Below, piece after piece: positions 24,157-32,740 of a stretch of DNA of 56,686 nt; position 1 is the first letter of the stretch; each line of letters begins with the position of its first letter. Below the pieces are notes generated by a model. It saw nothing but the letters and a program-made list of their open reading frames with translations. It was not told where the DNA came from and did no database searches. Source of the DNA: Bacteroidaceae bacterium (GTDB taxonomy: Bacteria > Bacteroidota > Bacteroidia > Bacteroidales > Bacteroidaceae); the NCBI GenBank assembly GCA_017536765.1, contig JAFXGV010000018.1:1-56686 (forward strand), written 5' to 3'. The position numbers and the translations under genes were made by a program.

Positions 24157-26184
24157 TTACCAAATATCGAGACGCTCCTCCTTGGGCACAAAGAGCGGGT
24201 CTTTTTCGGTGATGCCGAATGCGGTGTACCAATCGTCGATATGTGGCAGCGTGCCGTTCACGCGCCAGCGTGTGAGCGAGTGGGGGTCGGTCTTTGTGAG
24301 GTTGCGTATCTCCTCGTCGCGTATGTTGCCTGCCCACACATTGGAGTATGAGAGGTAGAAACGCTGTTCGGGTGTGAAGCCCTCCTTCACTGGCAGGGGG
24401 TTGTTCTTGGTGGCGTTCTTAAATGCCTGCATAGCAATCTTCAAGCCGCCGTGGTCGGCAATGTTCTCGCCCACGGTGAGCTCGCCGTTGGCATTGAGTC
24501 CGGGGAGCACCTCAATATTGTTGAAGAAATCTATAATCACTTTGGTGCGCTCGGTAAAGCTCTTTGCATCCTCCTCGTTCCACCAGTTGGCGAAATTGCC
24601 CTCTTTGTTGAACTGGCGGCCCTGGTCGTCGAATCCGTGTGTCATTTCGTGCCCTATAACCACGCCAATGGCACCGTAGTTAAACGCATCGTCGCCCTTC
24701 ATATCAAAGAACGGGTATTGCAGAATGGCTGCGGGGAAGCATATTTCATTTGTTACGGGGCTGTAGTATGCATTCACGGTTTGCGGCGAAATCTGCCACT
24801 CGCTCTTGTCAACAGGCTTTTTGAAATTACGTTCAACGTGGTCGTCCCAACTGAATGCGGCAATGTCGCGGCACACCTCGCTGTAGCTCTTTTTTGAGTC
24901 TATGGTTAGCTTGCTGTAGTCCTGCCACTTGTCGGGGTATCCTATCTTCACGGTGAATGCGTCAAGCTTTTCGTGTGCGGCGGCCTTGGTGCTGTCGCTC
25001 ATCCAGCCTTGTGCATCGATGCGTTCGCCCAACGCTGTCTGCAGGTTCTTTACAAGTGCCACCATACGCTCTTTGGCTTCGGGTGGGAAGTATTTTGCAA
25101 CGTACAGCTGGCCGATAATCTCGCTCAACGAACCGTCTGTGGCCGAAAGGGCACGTTTCCAGCGTGCCTGCTGCGCCTGTCTGCCACTCATAGTGCGGCC
25201 ATAGAAATCGAAGGCAAGTTCGCCGATTTCGTCGCTCAATTCATTGGTGGTGGAGCTTATTATGCGCCACTGAATGTATGCAATGATGTCGCTCATTGGT
25301 GCGTTGTTTATAATCTCGCTCACCTCGGCAATGGGTGCGGGTTGTGCTACGTTTATCTCCTCGATATCCTTGAGGCCGAGCGGTGCAAAGAAACTGTCCC
25401 AGTCTATTGCGGGGAACTGCTCCTTGAGCTCTGCGTAGCTCATAAGGTGGTAGCTGTTGAGCGGGTTACGCCTTTCCACGCGGCTGAGCGACTTGGCTGC
25501 AATGCGTGTCTCTATGTTCATTACTGCATTCATATTGGCTGTGGCCTGCTCCTCGCTGAAACCTTGCAGGCGGAACATATTTACCACATACTCCTTGAAC
25601 TTGTTGCGTATGTTTGTGGTGGCCTCGTCGGTGTCGCTGTAGTAGCTCTTTTCGGGGAGCGACAGCCCTGCTTGTGCCACGGTGAGCAGGTTTTTGTTAC
25701 TGTCCATAATGTCGCTGCCTATGCCTGTGGCAAAGAAACCGCCTATTCCGCGGCGATAATTCCTGGCCACGAGTGGCAGTATGTCGGCACGGTCGGTTAA
25801 TGCCGCGGCCTCCTGCAACAGCGGTAATATGGGGCTGTTACCCAGTTCATTGCGGCGTGTGCTGTCCATTGCAAGATTGTACAGGTCGCCCACCTTCTGC
25901 CCGTTTGAGCCAGGTGCGTTCTCCTGTGCGGCAATCTCGAGAACAAGTTCTTTCAACTGCTCTCTGCTCTTCTCGCGCAGGGCATCGAACTGCGTGTAGC
26001 GTGCATATTCGTCGGTAAGCGGGTTCTTGCGGCTCCACCCGCCTGTGGCATATTCGTAAAAATCGGTTCCCGGGCACTTTGTAGTGTCCATATTGGTAAA
26101 ATCAATCATCGACTCCATCTTCTTTTCCGTTGTGCAGGCAGCTATGCCCACAAGCATTGCTGCCCAAATAAATATTCTCTTCAT
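24157..26184 (-). CDS. M13 family (neprilysin/PepO) metallopeptidase
   Basis: Zinc endopeptidase that cleaves peptides of moderate size. The lipobox IAAC (Cys17) indicates a lipoprotein. The zinc motif HEMTH is at 512-516 and the third ligand lies in ENIADHGG (about 570-577); the substrate-binding NAYYSP and the C-terminal W(R)VNGTLPH-like motif are present. The 675-residue length is typical. It follows the ABC-F gene by 38 nt and precedes metA by 51 nt. No signal for regulation is visible. Confidence 0.95.
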   Translation of the reverse strand: MKRIFIWAAMLVGIAACTTEKKMESMIDFTNMDTTKCPGTDFYEYATGGWSRKNPLTDEYARYTQFDALREKSREQLKELVLEIAAQENAPGSNGQKVGDLYNLAMDSTRRNELGNSPILPLLQEAAALTDRADILPLVARNYRRGIGGFFATGIGSDIMDSNKNLLTVAQAGLSLPEKSYYSDTDEATTNIRNKFKEYVVNMFRLQGFSEEQATANMNAVMNIETRIAAKSLSRVERRNPLNSYHLMSYAELKEQFPAIDWDSFFAPLGLKDIEEINVAQPAPIAEVSEIINNAPMSDIIAYIQWRIISSTTNELSDEIGELAFDFYGRTMSGRQAQQARWKRALSATDGSLSEIIGQLYVAKYFPPEAKERMVALVKNLQTALGERIDAQGWMSDSTKAAAHEKLDAFTVKIGYPDKWQDYSKLTIDSKKSYSEVCRDIAAFSWDDHVERNFKKPVDKSEWQISPQTVNAYYSPVTNEICFPAAILQYPFFDMKGDDAFNYGAIGVVIGHEMTHGFDDQGRQFNKEGNFANWWNEEDAKSFTERTKVIIDFFNNIEVLPGLNANGELTVGENIADHGGLKIAMQAFKNATKNNPLPVKEGFTPEQRFYLSYSNVWAGNIRDEEIRNLTKTDPHSLTRWRVNGTLPHIDDWYTAFGITEKDPLFVPKEERLDIW

Positions 26185-26222
26185 TTCCTATATATAAATG
26201 ATATTTCTCTCTCTCTGGTTTG

Positions 26223-28151
26223 TCAGCCTATCTCCTCCAACTGCTCCATACTCTTTTCCCATTCACTCATAGCATCGGCAAGTTGTTTTTTGAGCGATGC
26301 GTATTTTGTGAAATTCTGCTCGGTGCTGCCCTCAATAGTGCTCATCAGCTCCTCCATTGCTGCTATGTCGGTCTCAATCTCGTTTACGCGGCGCTCGCTA
26401 TCTTCAACCATCTTTTCGAGTTTTCTGCGTTGCTTTTGCAACTGCTTTTCGGCCTCGTAGCTCAGGCGGTTTTCGTTTGCAGGCTTGGGTGTGTCGGCCA
26501 CAGGGCTGCTCTTGGCTGTAGTTTGCAGCGCCTCGTTTATGTTAGTGGTATTTTTTGCTGCCAGATAATCGTATATGCCGCCGAGGTGTTCGCGCACCTT
26601 GCCATCGCCAAATTCATAAACCTTGGTTACAAGCCCGTCGAGGAATTCGCGGTCGTGGCTCACAAGGATAACCGTGCCGTCGAAGTCGCGTATGGCCTCC
26701 TTGAGTACATCCTTTGACTGCATATCGAGGTGGTTGGTGGGCTCGTCGAGTATAAGCAGGTTCATCTGTTGCAGCAGCAGGCGTATCATTGCAAGGCGGC
26801 TCCTTTCGCCACCCGACAGCACCTTCACCGGCTTGTCCGATGCCTCACCGCCAAACATAAATGCTCCCAATATGTCGCGTATGCGCAATCTTATATCTCC
26901 GGTGGCCACGTTGTCTATCGTTTGGAACACGGTAAGTTTCTCGTCGAGCAACTGTGCCTGGTGCTGTGCAAAGTAACCCACCTGCACATTGTGTCCTATT
27001 ACAATCTCTCCTTCGTAGTCCAGTTCCTTGAGTATGCAGCGCACAAGGGTGGTCTTTCCCTCACCGTTGCGCCCCACAAAGGCCACCTTCTCGCCGCGGT
27101 TTATTGTAAAGTTTACGTTGCTGAACACTTTGTGGTTGCCAAAGCTCTTTTCCACATCGTTGCATATGACGGGGTAGTTGCCGCTGCGTGTGGCGGGTGC
27201 AAAACGTAACCTTAAACGGCTTGTGTCCTCCTCGTCTATCTCAATGGGCACCATCTTCTCGAGCTGCTTTATGCGGCTCTGCACCTGCACTGCCTTCGTG
27301 GGTTTGTAGCGGAAACGCTCTATAAACTCCTTTATGTCGGCAATCTCCTTTTGCTGGTTCTCGTAGGCGCGTATCTGTTGCTCGCGGCGCTCCTTGCGAG
27401 TCTCCATAAATTTGTCATACGGCAGTTTGTAGTCGTATATGCGCCCGCACGAAATCTCTATGGTGCGGTTTGTCACTGCATTCAGGAAAGCGCGGTCGTG
27501 GCTCACAAGCATCACAGCATTGCTGCTGCGGGCAAGGAACTGTTCCAGCCACTGTATGCTCTCTATGTCCAGATGGTTGGTGGGCTCGTCGAGCAGCAAC
27601 ACATCGGGGTGCTGCAACAGCAGTTTGGCAAGCTCTATGCGCATTCTCCAACCACCGCTGAATTCGCTCGTGGGGCGGGTGAAATCGCTGCGTTTGAATC
27701 CCAGGCCCTGCAAAGCCTTTTCAATTTCAGCCTCGTAGTGGCTGCCACCCATCATTGTGTATTGTTCATTAATGTGGGTATATTCCTCTATCAGTTTTTG
27801 GTAATCCTCGCTTTCGTAGTCGGTGCGTGTGGCGAGCCGGTCGTTGAGGTCTGCTATCTGCTCCTCCATTTCGTGTATGTGGGCAAATGCCGTTTCGGCC
27901 TCTTCGAATACCGTGCGACCATCGGTGTGGTTCATCACCTGTGGCAGGTAGCCTATGGTGCAGCCTCGCGGCTTCGACAGCGCACCCTCGGTAGGTTGCT
28001 GCAAGCCTGCGATTATTTTGAGCAAAGTGCTCTTGCCCGCACCGTTCTTTCCTACAAGAGCAATGCGGTCCTTCTTATTTATTATGAAACTGACGTCGTG
28101 AAACAGGTTCCTGCCTCCGAAATCAACCCTTATGTTGTCAACCGATAACAA
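26223..28151 (-). CDS. ABC-F family ATPase
   Basis: Tandem ABC ATPase without membrane helices; ABC-F proteins act on the ribosome as translation factors or antibiotic-protection factors. Walker A motifs are GKNGAGKST (34-42) and GRNGEGKTT in the second half. Signature motifs are FSGGWRMR and LSGGERSR, and both halves have DEPTNHLD. The linker between domains contains the charged P-site tRNA-interaction region, and the C-terminal about 100 residues are a coiled coil. The start is TTG at 28151; no in-frame ATG exists before the first Walker motif and an upstream stop lies three codons away. The subgroup (housekeeping or resistance) cannot be assigned by eye. Confidence 0.93.
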   Translation of the reverse strand: MLSVDNIRVDFGGRNLFHDVSFIINKKDRIALVGKNGAGKSTLLKIIAGLQQPTEGALSKPRGCTIGYLPQVMNHTDGRTVFEEAETAFAHIHEMEEQIADLNDRLATRTDYESEDYQKLIEEYTHINEQYTMMGGSHYEAEIEKALQGLGFKRSDFTRPTSEFSGGWRMRIELAKLLLQHPDVLLLDEPTNHLDIESIQWLEQFLARSSNAVMLVSHDRAFLNAVTNRTIEISCGRIYDYKLPYDKFMETRKERREQQIRAYENQQKEIADIKEFIERFRYKPTKAVQVQSRIKQLEKMVPIEIDEEDTSRLRLRFAPATRSGNYPVICNDVEKSFGNHKVFSNVNFTINRGEKVAFVGRNGEGKTTLVRCILKELDYEGEIVIGHNVQVGYFAQHQAQLLDEKLTVFQTIDNVATGDIRLRIRDILGAFMFGGEASDKPVKVLSGGERSRLAMIRLLLQQMNLLILDEPTNHLDMQSKDVLKEAIRDFDGTVILVSHDREFLDGLVTKVYEFGDGKVREHLGGIYDYLAAKNTTNINEALQTTAKSSPVADTPKPANENRLSYEAEKQLQKQRRKLEKMVEDSERRVNEIETDIAAMEELMSTIEGSTEQNFTKYASLKKQLADAMSEWEKSMEQLEEIG

Positions 28152-28181
28152 ATTTATTTATATTTGCAATGTTTAATAGTG

Positions 28182-28189
28182 CGAAGTTA
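28182..28189 (-). promoter_or_regulatory. Candidate promoter -7 box of ABC-F gene
   Basis: Reads TAACTTCG on the minus strand, one mismatch from TAnnTTTG, giving a transcript start near 28175 and a leader of about 24 nt before the TTG start. Confidence 0.4.
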
Positions 28190-28318
28190 TACTATTGGCG
28201 CGATAAAAACAAGGTTGCACCCCCTAATTTAGGGCTGTAAAAAGGCTGTTTCATAAAAATTTTGCAAAAAAGTTGAAAAAAGTTCCTTAAAAATTTGGAG
28301 GAAATAATAAAATGGTTT

Positions 28319-28326
28319 TATATTTG
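28319..28326 (+). promoter_or_regulatory. Promoter -7 box of Fur-family gene
   Basis: TATATTTG fits TAnnTTTG and is part of a 15-bp sequence (TTTATATTTGCAATG, 28317-28331) repeated exactly at 28157-28171. The predicted transcript start near 28333 excludes the ATG at 28329. The rest of 28152-28316 has no coding potential. Confidence 0.6.
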
Positions 28327-28340
28327 CAATGATTTCAGAA

Positions 28341-28793
28341 ATGAACTACGAAATAAAACCAAAAAGAGAGAAGATGATAGCACGTTCCGAACTTAAAAAA
28401 GAGCTGATAAATGCGGGAATCCGCCCGTCGGTGCAGCGCTTGGCAATTTACGAATATGTGAAGAGCCACCACACACATCCCACGGCCGACGTGGTTTACG
28501 ATGCACTGCGCGATGTGCTTGGTTCACTCTCGCTCACTACGGTCTATAACACATTGAAACTCTTTGTCGATGCAGGCCTTGTGCAGTTGCTCACAATAGA
28601 CGACACTTTCCGCTGTTTCGACGGCGACACAACGAGCCACGCACACTTTCGTTGCGACTCGTGTGGCAGAATAGTGGATTTGAAGATAAAAAGCGATTTC
28701 CTTGCAATGGTCGATGGGCTCGGTGGTTTTGAAATTAAAGAAGCACAGTTATATTTGAAAGGCATTTGCCCCATATGTAAAAGAAAAAATTGA
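28341..28793 (+). CDS. Fur-family transcriptional regulator (PerR-like)
   Basis: Metal-dependent DNA-binding repressor. A winged-helix N-terminal domain (GIRPSVQRLAIYEYV, then HTHPTADVVYDAL) precedes a dimerisation domain with HAHFRCDSCG and a second CPIC pair near the end, the structural zinc site. The start at 28341 is preferred because the promoter box overlaps the ATG at 28329; 28374 (MIARSEL) is also possible. It is followed after 46 nt by a rubrerythrin gene, an arrangement typical of peroxide-sensing PerR regulators. Metal or peroxide response is inferred from that context. Confidence 0.9.
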   Translation: MNYEIKPKREKMIARSELKKELINAGIRPSVQRLAIYEYVKSHHTHPTADVVYDALRDVLGSLSLTTVYNTLKLFVDAGLVQLLTIDDTFRCFDGDTTSHAHFRCDSCGRIVDLKIKSDFLAMVDGLGGFEIKEAQLYLKGICPICKRKN

Positions 28794-28822
28794 GATAATA
28801 TAAAATAAAGGATAATAACAAT

Positions 28823-28834
28823 TTAAAAATTAAA
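28823..28834 (+). promoter_or_regulatory. A/T-rich start element before rubrerythrin
   Basis: TTAAAAATTAAA ends 5 nt before the ATG at 28840. The same 12-mer occurs before rpsL and rplC. There is no Shine-Dalgarno sequence. Confidence 0.55.
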
Positions 28835-28839
28835 GGATT

Positions 28840-29388
28840 ATGAAAAAGTTTATTTGTTCAGTATGTGGTTATATTCACGAAGGAGATTCAGCACCCGAGC
28901 GTTGCCCAATGTGTAAAGTACCTTCGGAGAGATTCAACGAACTTGTTGAGAATGGTAAGTTGGAGTTTGTTCAGGAGCACGTTGTAGGTGTGGCAAAAGG
29001 TTGCGACAGCGAGATGATTAAAGACCTCAACGACCACTTTATGGGTGAGTGCACCGAGGTGGGTATGTATCTTGCAATGAGCCGCCAGGCCGACCGCGAG
29101 GGCTATCCCGAAATTGCCGAAGCTTTCAAGCGCTATGCTTGGGAAGAGGCTGAGCATGCTGCAAAATTTGCCGAGCTCCTTGGCGATGTTGTTTGGGATA
29201 CAAAGACAAACCTCGACAAACGTATGAACGCAGAGTCGGGTGCTTGTGCCGACAAGTTCCGCATTGCAAAACGTGCAAAGGAGCTTAACCTCGATGCTAT
29301 CCACGATACAGTACACGAGATGGCTAAGGACGAGGCTCGTCACGGCAAGGGCTTCGAAGGCCTCTACCACCGCTACTTTGGAAAGTAA
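28840..29388 (+). CDS. Rubrerythrin, rubredoxin domain first
   Basis: Non-haem di-iron peroxidase that reduces hydrogen peroxide in anaerobes. Domain order is reversed compared with classical rubrerythrin: the rubredoxin iron site comes first (Cys6, Cys9, Cys22, Cys25), then a ferritin-like four-helix domain with di-iron ligands in [15 protein letters not shown] and DEARHGKGF. This is the 'reverse rubrerythrin' type shown to act as NADH peroxidase in clostridia. It lies 46 nt after the Fur-family gene and ends in its own terminator, so peroxide-responsive co-expression is likely. Confidence 0.94.
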   Translation: MKKFICSVCGYIHEGDSAPERCPMCKVPSERFNELVENGKLEFVQEHVVGVAKGCDSEMIKDLNDHFMGECTEVGMYLAMSRQADREGYPEIAEAFKRYAWEEAEHAAKFAELLGDVVWDTKTNLDKRMNAESGACADKFRIAKRAKELNLDAIHDTVHEMAKDEARHGKGFEGLYHRYFGK

Positions 29389-29413
29389 TAATAGGTTGAT
29401 AGTAAATTAAAGG

Positions 29414-29449
29414 AATCAGGGAGAATTTTCGCGGAAATTCTCCCTGATT
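29414..29449 (+). terminator. Terminator after rubrerythrin
   Basis: A perfect 15-bp stem (29414-29428 with 29435-29449, AATCAGGGAGAATTT and its complement) with a 6-nt loop TCGCGG, followed by an A/T-rich tail. The tail has few consecutive T residues. Confidence 0.75.
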
Positions 29450-29500
29450 ATATTATATTTTATATTGGTGGGGAATACATTTTGTGTATATTCCTTTTCA

Positions 29501-29812
29501 CTATTCGTAAACAATCTCCAATCTGTCGCTTACGTGGAACTCCTTCTTCCAACTATCCCAAGATGTATATACAATATGCAGCCCGCGATAGTAGGCCGAC
29601 AGTGTGATGCTTTCGAAATTCTCCCATTCCGGCTCGCCATACTCGCTCGATGCACCGCTGAGCAGCAGCCTGTGAGTTATGTAGTCGAGTTCGTAGAACC
29701 CGCCACCGCAGCAAACCTCGCCCGGTTTAAGCAACAGGCAATGCCTGCTCACCATTCCCAAACGCAGCCTTCCCTCCTTGGTTACAATGAATTTCGGTTG
29801 TTTCCTCTCCAA
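29501..29812 (-). CDS. Conserved small protein downstream of ribH
   Basis: A 103-residue protein I do not recognise. It is mostly beta-strand-like with no signal peptide or membrane helix, and has paired cysteines in GEVCCGGGFYELDY (about 31-44). It begins with TTG at 29812, 6 nt after the ribH stop; an internal ATG (residue 20) is less likely because it would drop the conserved-looking N-terminus. Position implies co-transcription with ribH. No function is assigned. Confidence 0.6.
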   Translation of the reverse strand: MERKQPKFIVTKEGRLRLGMVSRHCLLLKPGEVCCGGGFYELDYITHRLLLSGASSEYGEPEWENFESITLSAYYRGLHIVYTSWDSWKKEFHVSDRLEIVYE

Positions 29813-29818
29813 ATCTCT

Positions 29819-30301
29819 TTATTTGAATTGAGCCATCATCTGTAATGCAGTAACGGCACACTCGTCGCCCTTGTTGCCCAAGCGGCCACCGCTGCGCTCC
29901 TGTGCCTGCAACAGGTTGTTTGTGGTTATGAGGCCGAATATCACGGGCACGTCATACTCTACATTCAGTTTGGACAACCCTGCGGTCACTCCCTCGCAAA
30001 TGTAGTCGAAATGCGGGGTGTCGCCTCTTATCACGCAGCCAATGGCTATCACGCTGTCATATTTCCCGCTCTTTACCATTTGTGCCGCGCCGAATATCAG
30101 TTCGAAACTGCCCGGTACGCTGCGCAGGTCTATATCCTCCTTGTTCACCCCATTGGCAACAAGTGTCTGCACTGCGCCGTCGCGCAATGCGTATGTTATT
30201 TCGTTGTTCCACTCGGCATATACTATGCCCACTTTTCTTCCTTTTCCGTCTGCCACTTTGCTTGCATCGTAGGCAGAGAGGTTATGCATTTCTGTAGCCA
30301 T
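29819..30301 (-). CDS. ribH: 6,7-dimethyl-8-ribityllumazine synthase
   Basis: Condenses the pyrimidine precursor with dihydroxybutanone phosphate, the penultimate step of riboflavin synthesis; family members form large hollow assemblies. The 160 residues show the active-site motifs PGSFELIFGA, AIGCVIRGDTPHFDYI and FGLITTNNLLQAQERSG. No other rib gene or FMN riboswitch is visible here. A hairpin terminator lies upstream, between it and the TPR gene. Confidence 0.95.
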   Translation of the reverse strand: MATEMHNLSAYDASKVADGKGRKVGIVYAEWNNEITYALRDGAVQTLVANGVNKEDIDLRSVPGSFELIFGAAQMVKSGKYDSVIAIGCVIRGDTPHFDYICEGVTAGLSKLNVEYDVPVIFGLITTNNLLQAQERSGGRLGNKGDECAVTALQMMAQFK

Positions 30302-30352
30302 AAAATTGTTTTATAAAGGCATCTACTGCGTTGTTGCTTGCTTCTTATTACT

Positions 30353-30389
30353 AAAAAAGCAGCCTACGACGTGTCGCAGGCTGCTTTTT
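30353..30389. terminator. Terminator between TPR gene and ribH
   Basis: AAAAAAGCAGCCT pairs with AGGCTGCTTTTT around an inner CGAC-GT-GTCG stem; only one A/C pair interrupts it. The A6 run becomes a U tract on the minus strand, ending the TPR gene. Partial read-through could feed ribH, for which I see no clear separate promoter. Confidence 0.8.
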
Positions 30390-30407
30390 GTATTGGTTCA
30401 ACCTACA

Positions 30408-31076
30408 TTATTTAACGCGGTTGATGTATTTGTCGATGTCGGTGGCAAAAGACGATGTGCTGTAGTCGTTCTTAATCTGCTCATACAGTTTCAAAGCCTT
30501 GCTTGCCTTGCCCTGCTGCTCATAAATGTTGCCTGCCTGCAACAGGTAGAAGGGGCTGAGGCTGTTGTTGTGGGCCATCTCTGCTGCCTCTACAAAATAT
30601 TTTGCAGCGGCATCGGCATCGCCTGTCTGTGCATAGCAGCTGCCAAGTGTACCAAGTGCAGCGGGTGCAACAATCTGGTCATCGGCATCGAATGCCTCCA
30701 ATTCGTCGATAGCCCCCTCGTAACGGCCAAGCTGTGCAAGTGCCATACCTGCATATGCGTGTGCAAGGTTGCCCGCAGCTGTGCTGCCATACTCGTCGGC
30801 AATCTGCAGGAAACCGAGGTTCACACCATCACCGTTGATGGCTTTCTCAAAGTCTTGTGCTGCGAAAAGGCTCTCTGCAATATACATAGCCTCGGCTGCC
30901 TCTTTCTCCTGGGGCTCTGCCACGTATGTGTTATATGCCATACTACCTACCATTACTATTAATACGGCTGCAATGACTGCAATAATGGTGTTTTTGTATT
31001 TAAGGATTAACGCCTCTGATTTTGACAATACCTCATCTGCTGCGATGGGTGCGTCTGAATGTGTTTTGTTACTCAT
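30408..31076 (-). CDS. Membrane-anchored TPR protein (YfgM-like)
   Basis: A 222-residue protein with one membrane helix (about 30-50) and a periplasm-facing set of tetratricopeptide-like helices rich in Ala (GNLAHAYAGMALAQLGRYEGAI, then repeat-like segments near 150-215). The architecture recalls YfgM/ancillary SecYEG TPR proteins. The start at 31076 (MSNKTH) is chosen because the promoter box at 31116-31123 excludes the longer frame from 31118. The role is inferred as a chaperone or assembly scaffold. Confidence 0.8.
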   Translation of the reverse strand: MSNKTHSDAPIAADEVLSKSEALILKYKNTIIAVIAAVLIVMVGSMAYNTYVAEPQEKEAAEAMYIAESLFAAQDFEKAINGDGVNLGFLQIADEYGSTAAGNLAHAYAGMALAQLGRYEGAIDELEAFDADDQIVAPAALGTLGSCYAQTGDADAAAKYFVEAAEMAHNNSLSPFYLLQAGNIYEQQGKASKALKLYEQIKNDYSTSSFATDIDKYINRVK

Positions 31077-31115
31077 AATTATAATGTTTTTTGTTATTAT
31101 CGCGCAAAATATGCG

Positions 31116-31123
31116 CAAAAATA
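31116..31123 (-). promoter_or_regulatory. Promoter -7 box of TPR gene
   Basis: Minus-strand TATTTTTG fits TAnnTTTG, predicting transcript start near 31109 and a leader of about 33 nt. Confidence 0.55.
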
Positions 31124-31198
31124 ATCAATTTATGTTTAGCTTAAAAATTATAACTGCTTTTTTTGCAAATTCGTGGGTTAATCTTCTGTTTTTATGCT

Positions 31199-31206
31199 TA
31201 TCTTTG
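31199..31206 (+). promoter_or_regulatory. Promoter -7 box of recF
   Basis: TATCTTTG fits TAnnTTTG. The transcript would start near 31213, which rules out the in-frame ATG at 31194 and supports the recF start at 31236. Confidence 0.6.
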
Positions 31207-31235
31207 AGCATAATATCATTTATGTTTGGAAACAG

Positions 31236-32342
31236 ATGTTAGTTAAAAATATATCCATACTCAACTACAGGAACCTACCCGATGTGAGCATAGCGCTCTC
31301 GCCCAAGATTAACTGCTTCATAGGCAGCAACGGTATGGGCAAGACAAATCTGCTCGATGCCATCTATTACCTCTCCTTTTGCAAGAGCGCTGTTACTGTG
31401 AGCGACAGCTCCAATATCTTGCACGATGCCCCTTTCTTTATGTTGCAGGGGGCATATTGCAGCGATAGCGGCATTGACGAAGAGGTTTCCTGCGGCCTTA
31501 AACGTGGCGAGAAAAAGCTATTCAAACGCAATAAAAAGAGTTACGACCGCTTGGCCGACCACATAGGCTCCCTGCCGCTTGTGATGATATCCCCTGCCGA
31601 CAACGAACTTATTGCAGGTGGCAGCGAGGAGCGCCGCCGCTTTATGGATATGGTAATTTCGCAGTACGACAAGGAGTATCTTAATTCCCTTATACGTTAC
31701 AACCGCGCCCTTGCGCAGCGCAATGTGCTGCTGCGTGGCGAGCGCGAGCCCGATGCCGAGATGCTCTCGCTTATTGAGGATATGATGGTTGCCGAGGCGG
31801 TGCATATATACAACGGGCGCGTGGCTTTTGTAAACGAGCTTGTGCCTATCTTCTCCGAGTTTCACAATGCCATAACGGGTGGCAAGGAGAGTGTGAGCCT
31901 TGCTTTCCGCAGCCATATGAACGAGGGTGATTGGTCGGCCTTGTTGCGCGCCTCGCGTGCCGATGACCGCCGCGTGGGGCACACTACAAAGGGGTGCCAT
32001 CGCGACGACCTTGTGATGCAGCTTGGCGGATATGCCATTAAAAAAGAGGGTTCGCAGGGGCAGAACAAGAGTTTTCTTGTGGCGCTTAAACTGGCGCAGT
32101 TCCATTTCCTCCATCGCAAAGGTGGCGAGATGCCGCTGCTGCTGCTCGATGATATTTTCGATAAGCTCGATTCCCGCCGCGTGGAGCAGATTGTGAACCT
32201 TGTGTCGGGCGACAAGTTCGGCCAGATTTTCATTACCGATGTAAACCGCGAGCACATCGATAATATCCTGGAGCGTATAGAGGGTGAGTATAAACTTTTT
32301 GAGGTTGTTGCAGGCGAGGTGCAACAGATAAAGGAGCGATGA
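31236..32342 (+). CDS. recF: DNA replication and repair protein RecF
   Basis: SMC-like ATPase that loads RecA at single-strand gaps with RecO and RecR. The start MLVKNISILNYRN is the canonical N-terminus. Walker A GSNGMGKT is at 30-37 and the Walker B/D-loop segment LLLDDIFDKLD near the C-terminus. The length is 368 residues. It shares an ATGA overlap with the DUF721 gene. dnaA, dnaN and gyrB are not adjacent, unlike in many other bacteria. Confidence 0.96.
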   Translation: MLVKNISILNYRNLPDVSIALSPKINCFIGSNGMGKTNLLDAIYYLSFCKSAVTVSDSSNILHDAPFFMLQGAYCSDSGIDEEVSCGLKRGEKKLFKRNKKSYDRLADHIGSLPLVMISPADNELIAGGSEERRRFMDMVISQYDKEYLNSLIRYNRALAQRNVLLRGEREPDAEMLSLIEDMMVAEAVHIYNGRVAFVNELVPIFSEFHNAITGGKESVSLAFRSHMNEGDWSALLRASRADDRRVGHTTKGCHRDDLVMQLGGYAIKKEGSQGQNKSFLVALKLAQFHFLHRKGGEMPLLLLDDIFDKLDSRRVEQIVNLVSGDKFGQIFITDVNREHIDNILERIEGEYKLFEVVAGEVQQIKER

Positions 32343-32629
32343 AAAGGGGAGAAACCAAGCCTATAGCCGCCCTTGTGCGTGCGATGTTGCGCGAGGAGGG
32401 GCTCGAAACACCGCTTAATGAGCATCGTCTCATAAATGCTTGGGGCGAGGTGCTTGGCGGTGCTGTAAATTCATATACCAAGGATCTGTACATACGCAAC
32501 CAGGTGCTCTATGTGACGCTCACATCGTCGGTTCTGCGGCACGAGCTCTTTATGAACCGCAAGGAACTTGTGCGCAAACTCAATGAACATGTGCGTGCGG
32601 TGGTCATTACCGATATAAATTTCCGTTAA
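32339..32629 (+). CDS. DUF721 protein, DciA-type candidate helicase loader
   Basis: A small 96-residue basic protein of the DUF721 family, recognised from LINAWGEVLGGAVNSYTKDL and TSSVLRHELFMNRKELVRKLN. DUF721 includes DciA, the replicative-helicase operator found in bacteria that lack DnaC/DnaI. Its start codon overlaps the recF stop (ATGA), so the two are translationally coupled. The link to helicase loading is family-based; this short form has only the core KH-like domain. Confidence 0.82.
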   Translation: MKRGETKPIAALVRAMLREEGLETPLNEHRLINAWGEVLGGAVNSYTKDLYIRNQVLYVTLTSSVLRHELFMNRKELVRKLNEHVRAVVITDINFR

Positions 32630-32696
32630 TACTCCTGTTTTTGCCATTTAAGTGAACTTATTTACCGGGTAGCGGTTTTCTTTTTAAGAAAAAAGC

Positions 32697-32704
32697 TAAA
32701 TTTG
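32697..32704 (+). promoter_or_regulatory. Promoter -7 box of transporter operon
   Basis: TAAATTTG fits TAnnTTTG with a TTTTC element about 20 nt upstream. It lies 37 nt before the ATG at 32741 and probably drives six genes to 37567. Confidence 0.6.
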
Positions 32705-32740
32705 CGGTTGGTTTAAGATAAAAACTAAAATTTATACGTT

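Noticed and set aside
28149-28156. TAAATTTG box on the minus strand overlapping the ABC-F start codon
   Set aside because: Used as a promoter it would start transcription downstream of the only possible start codon; the box at 28182-28189 fits better.
28219-28240. Small palindrome CCCTAATTTAGGG in the gap between the ABC-F and Fur-family genes
   Set aside because: Too short and isolated to call a terminator or operator without further evidence.
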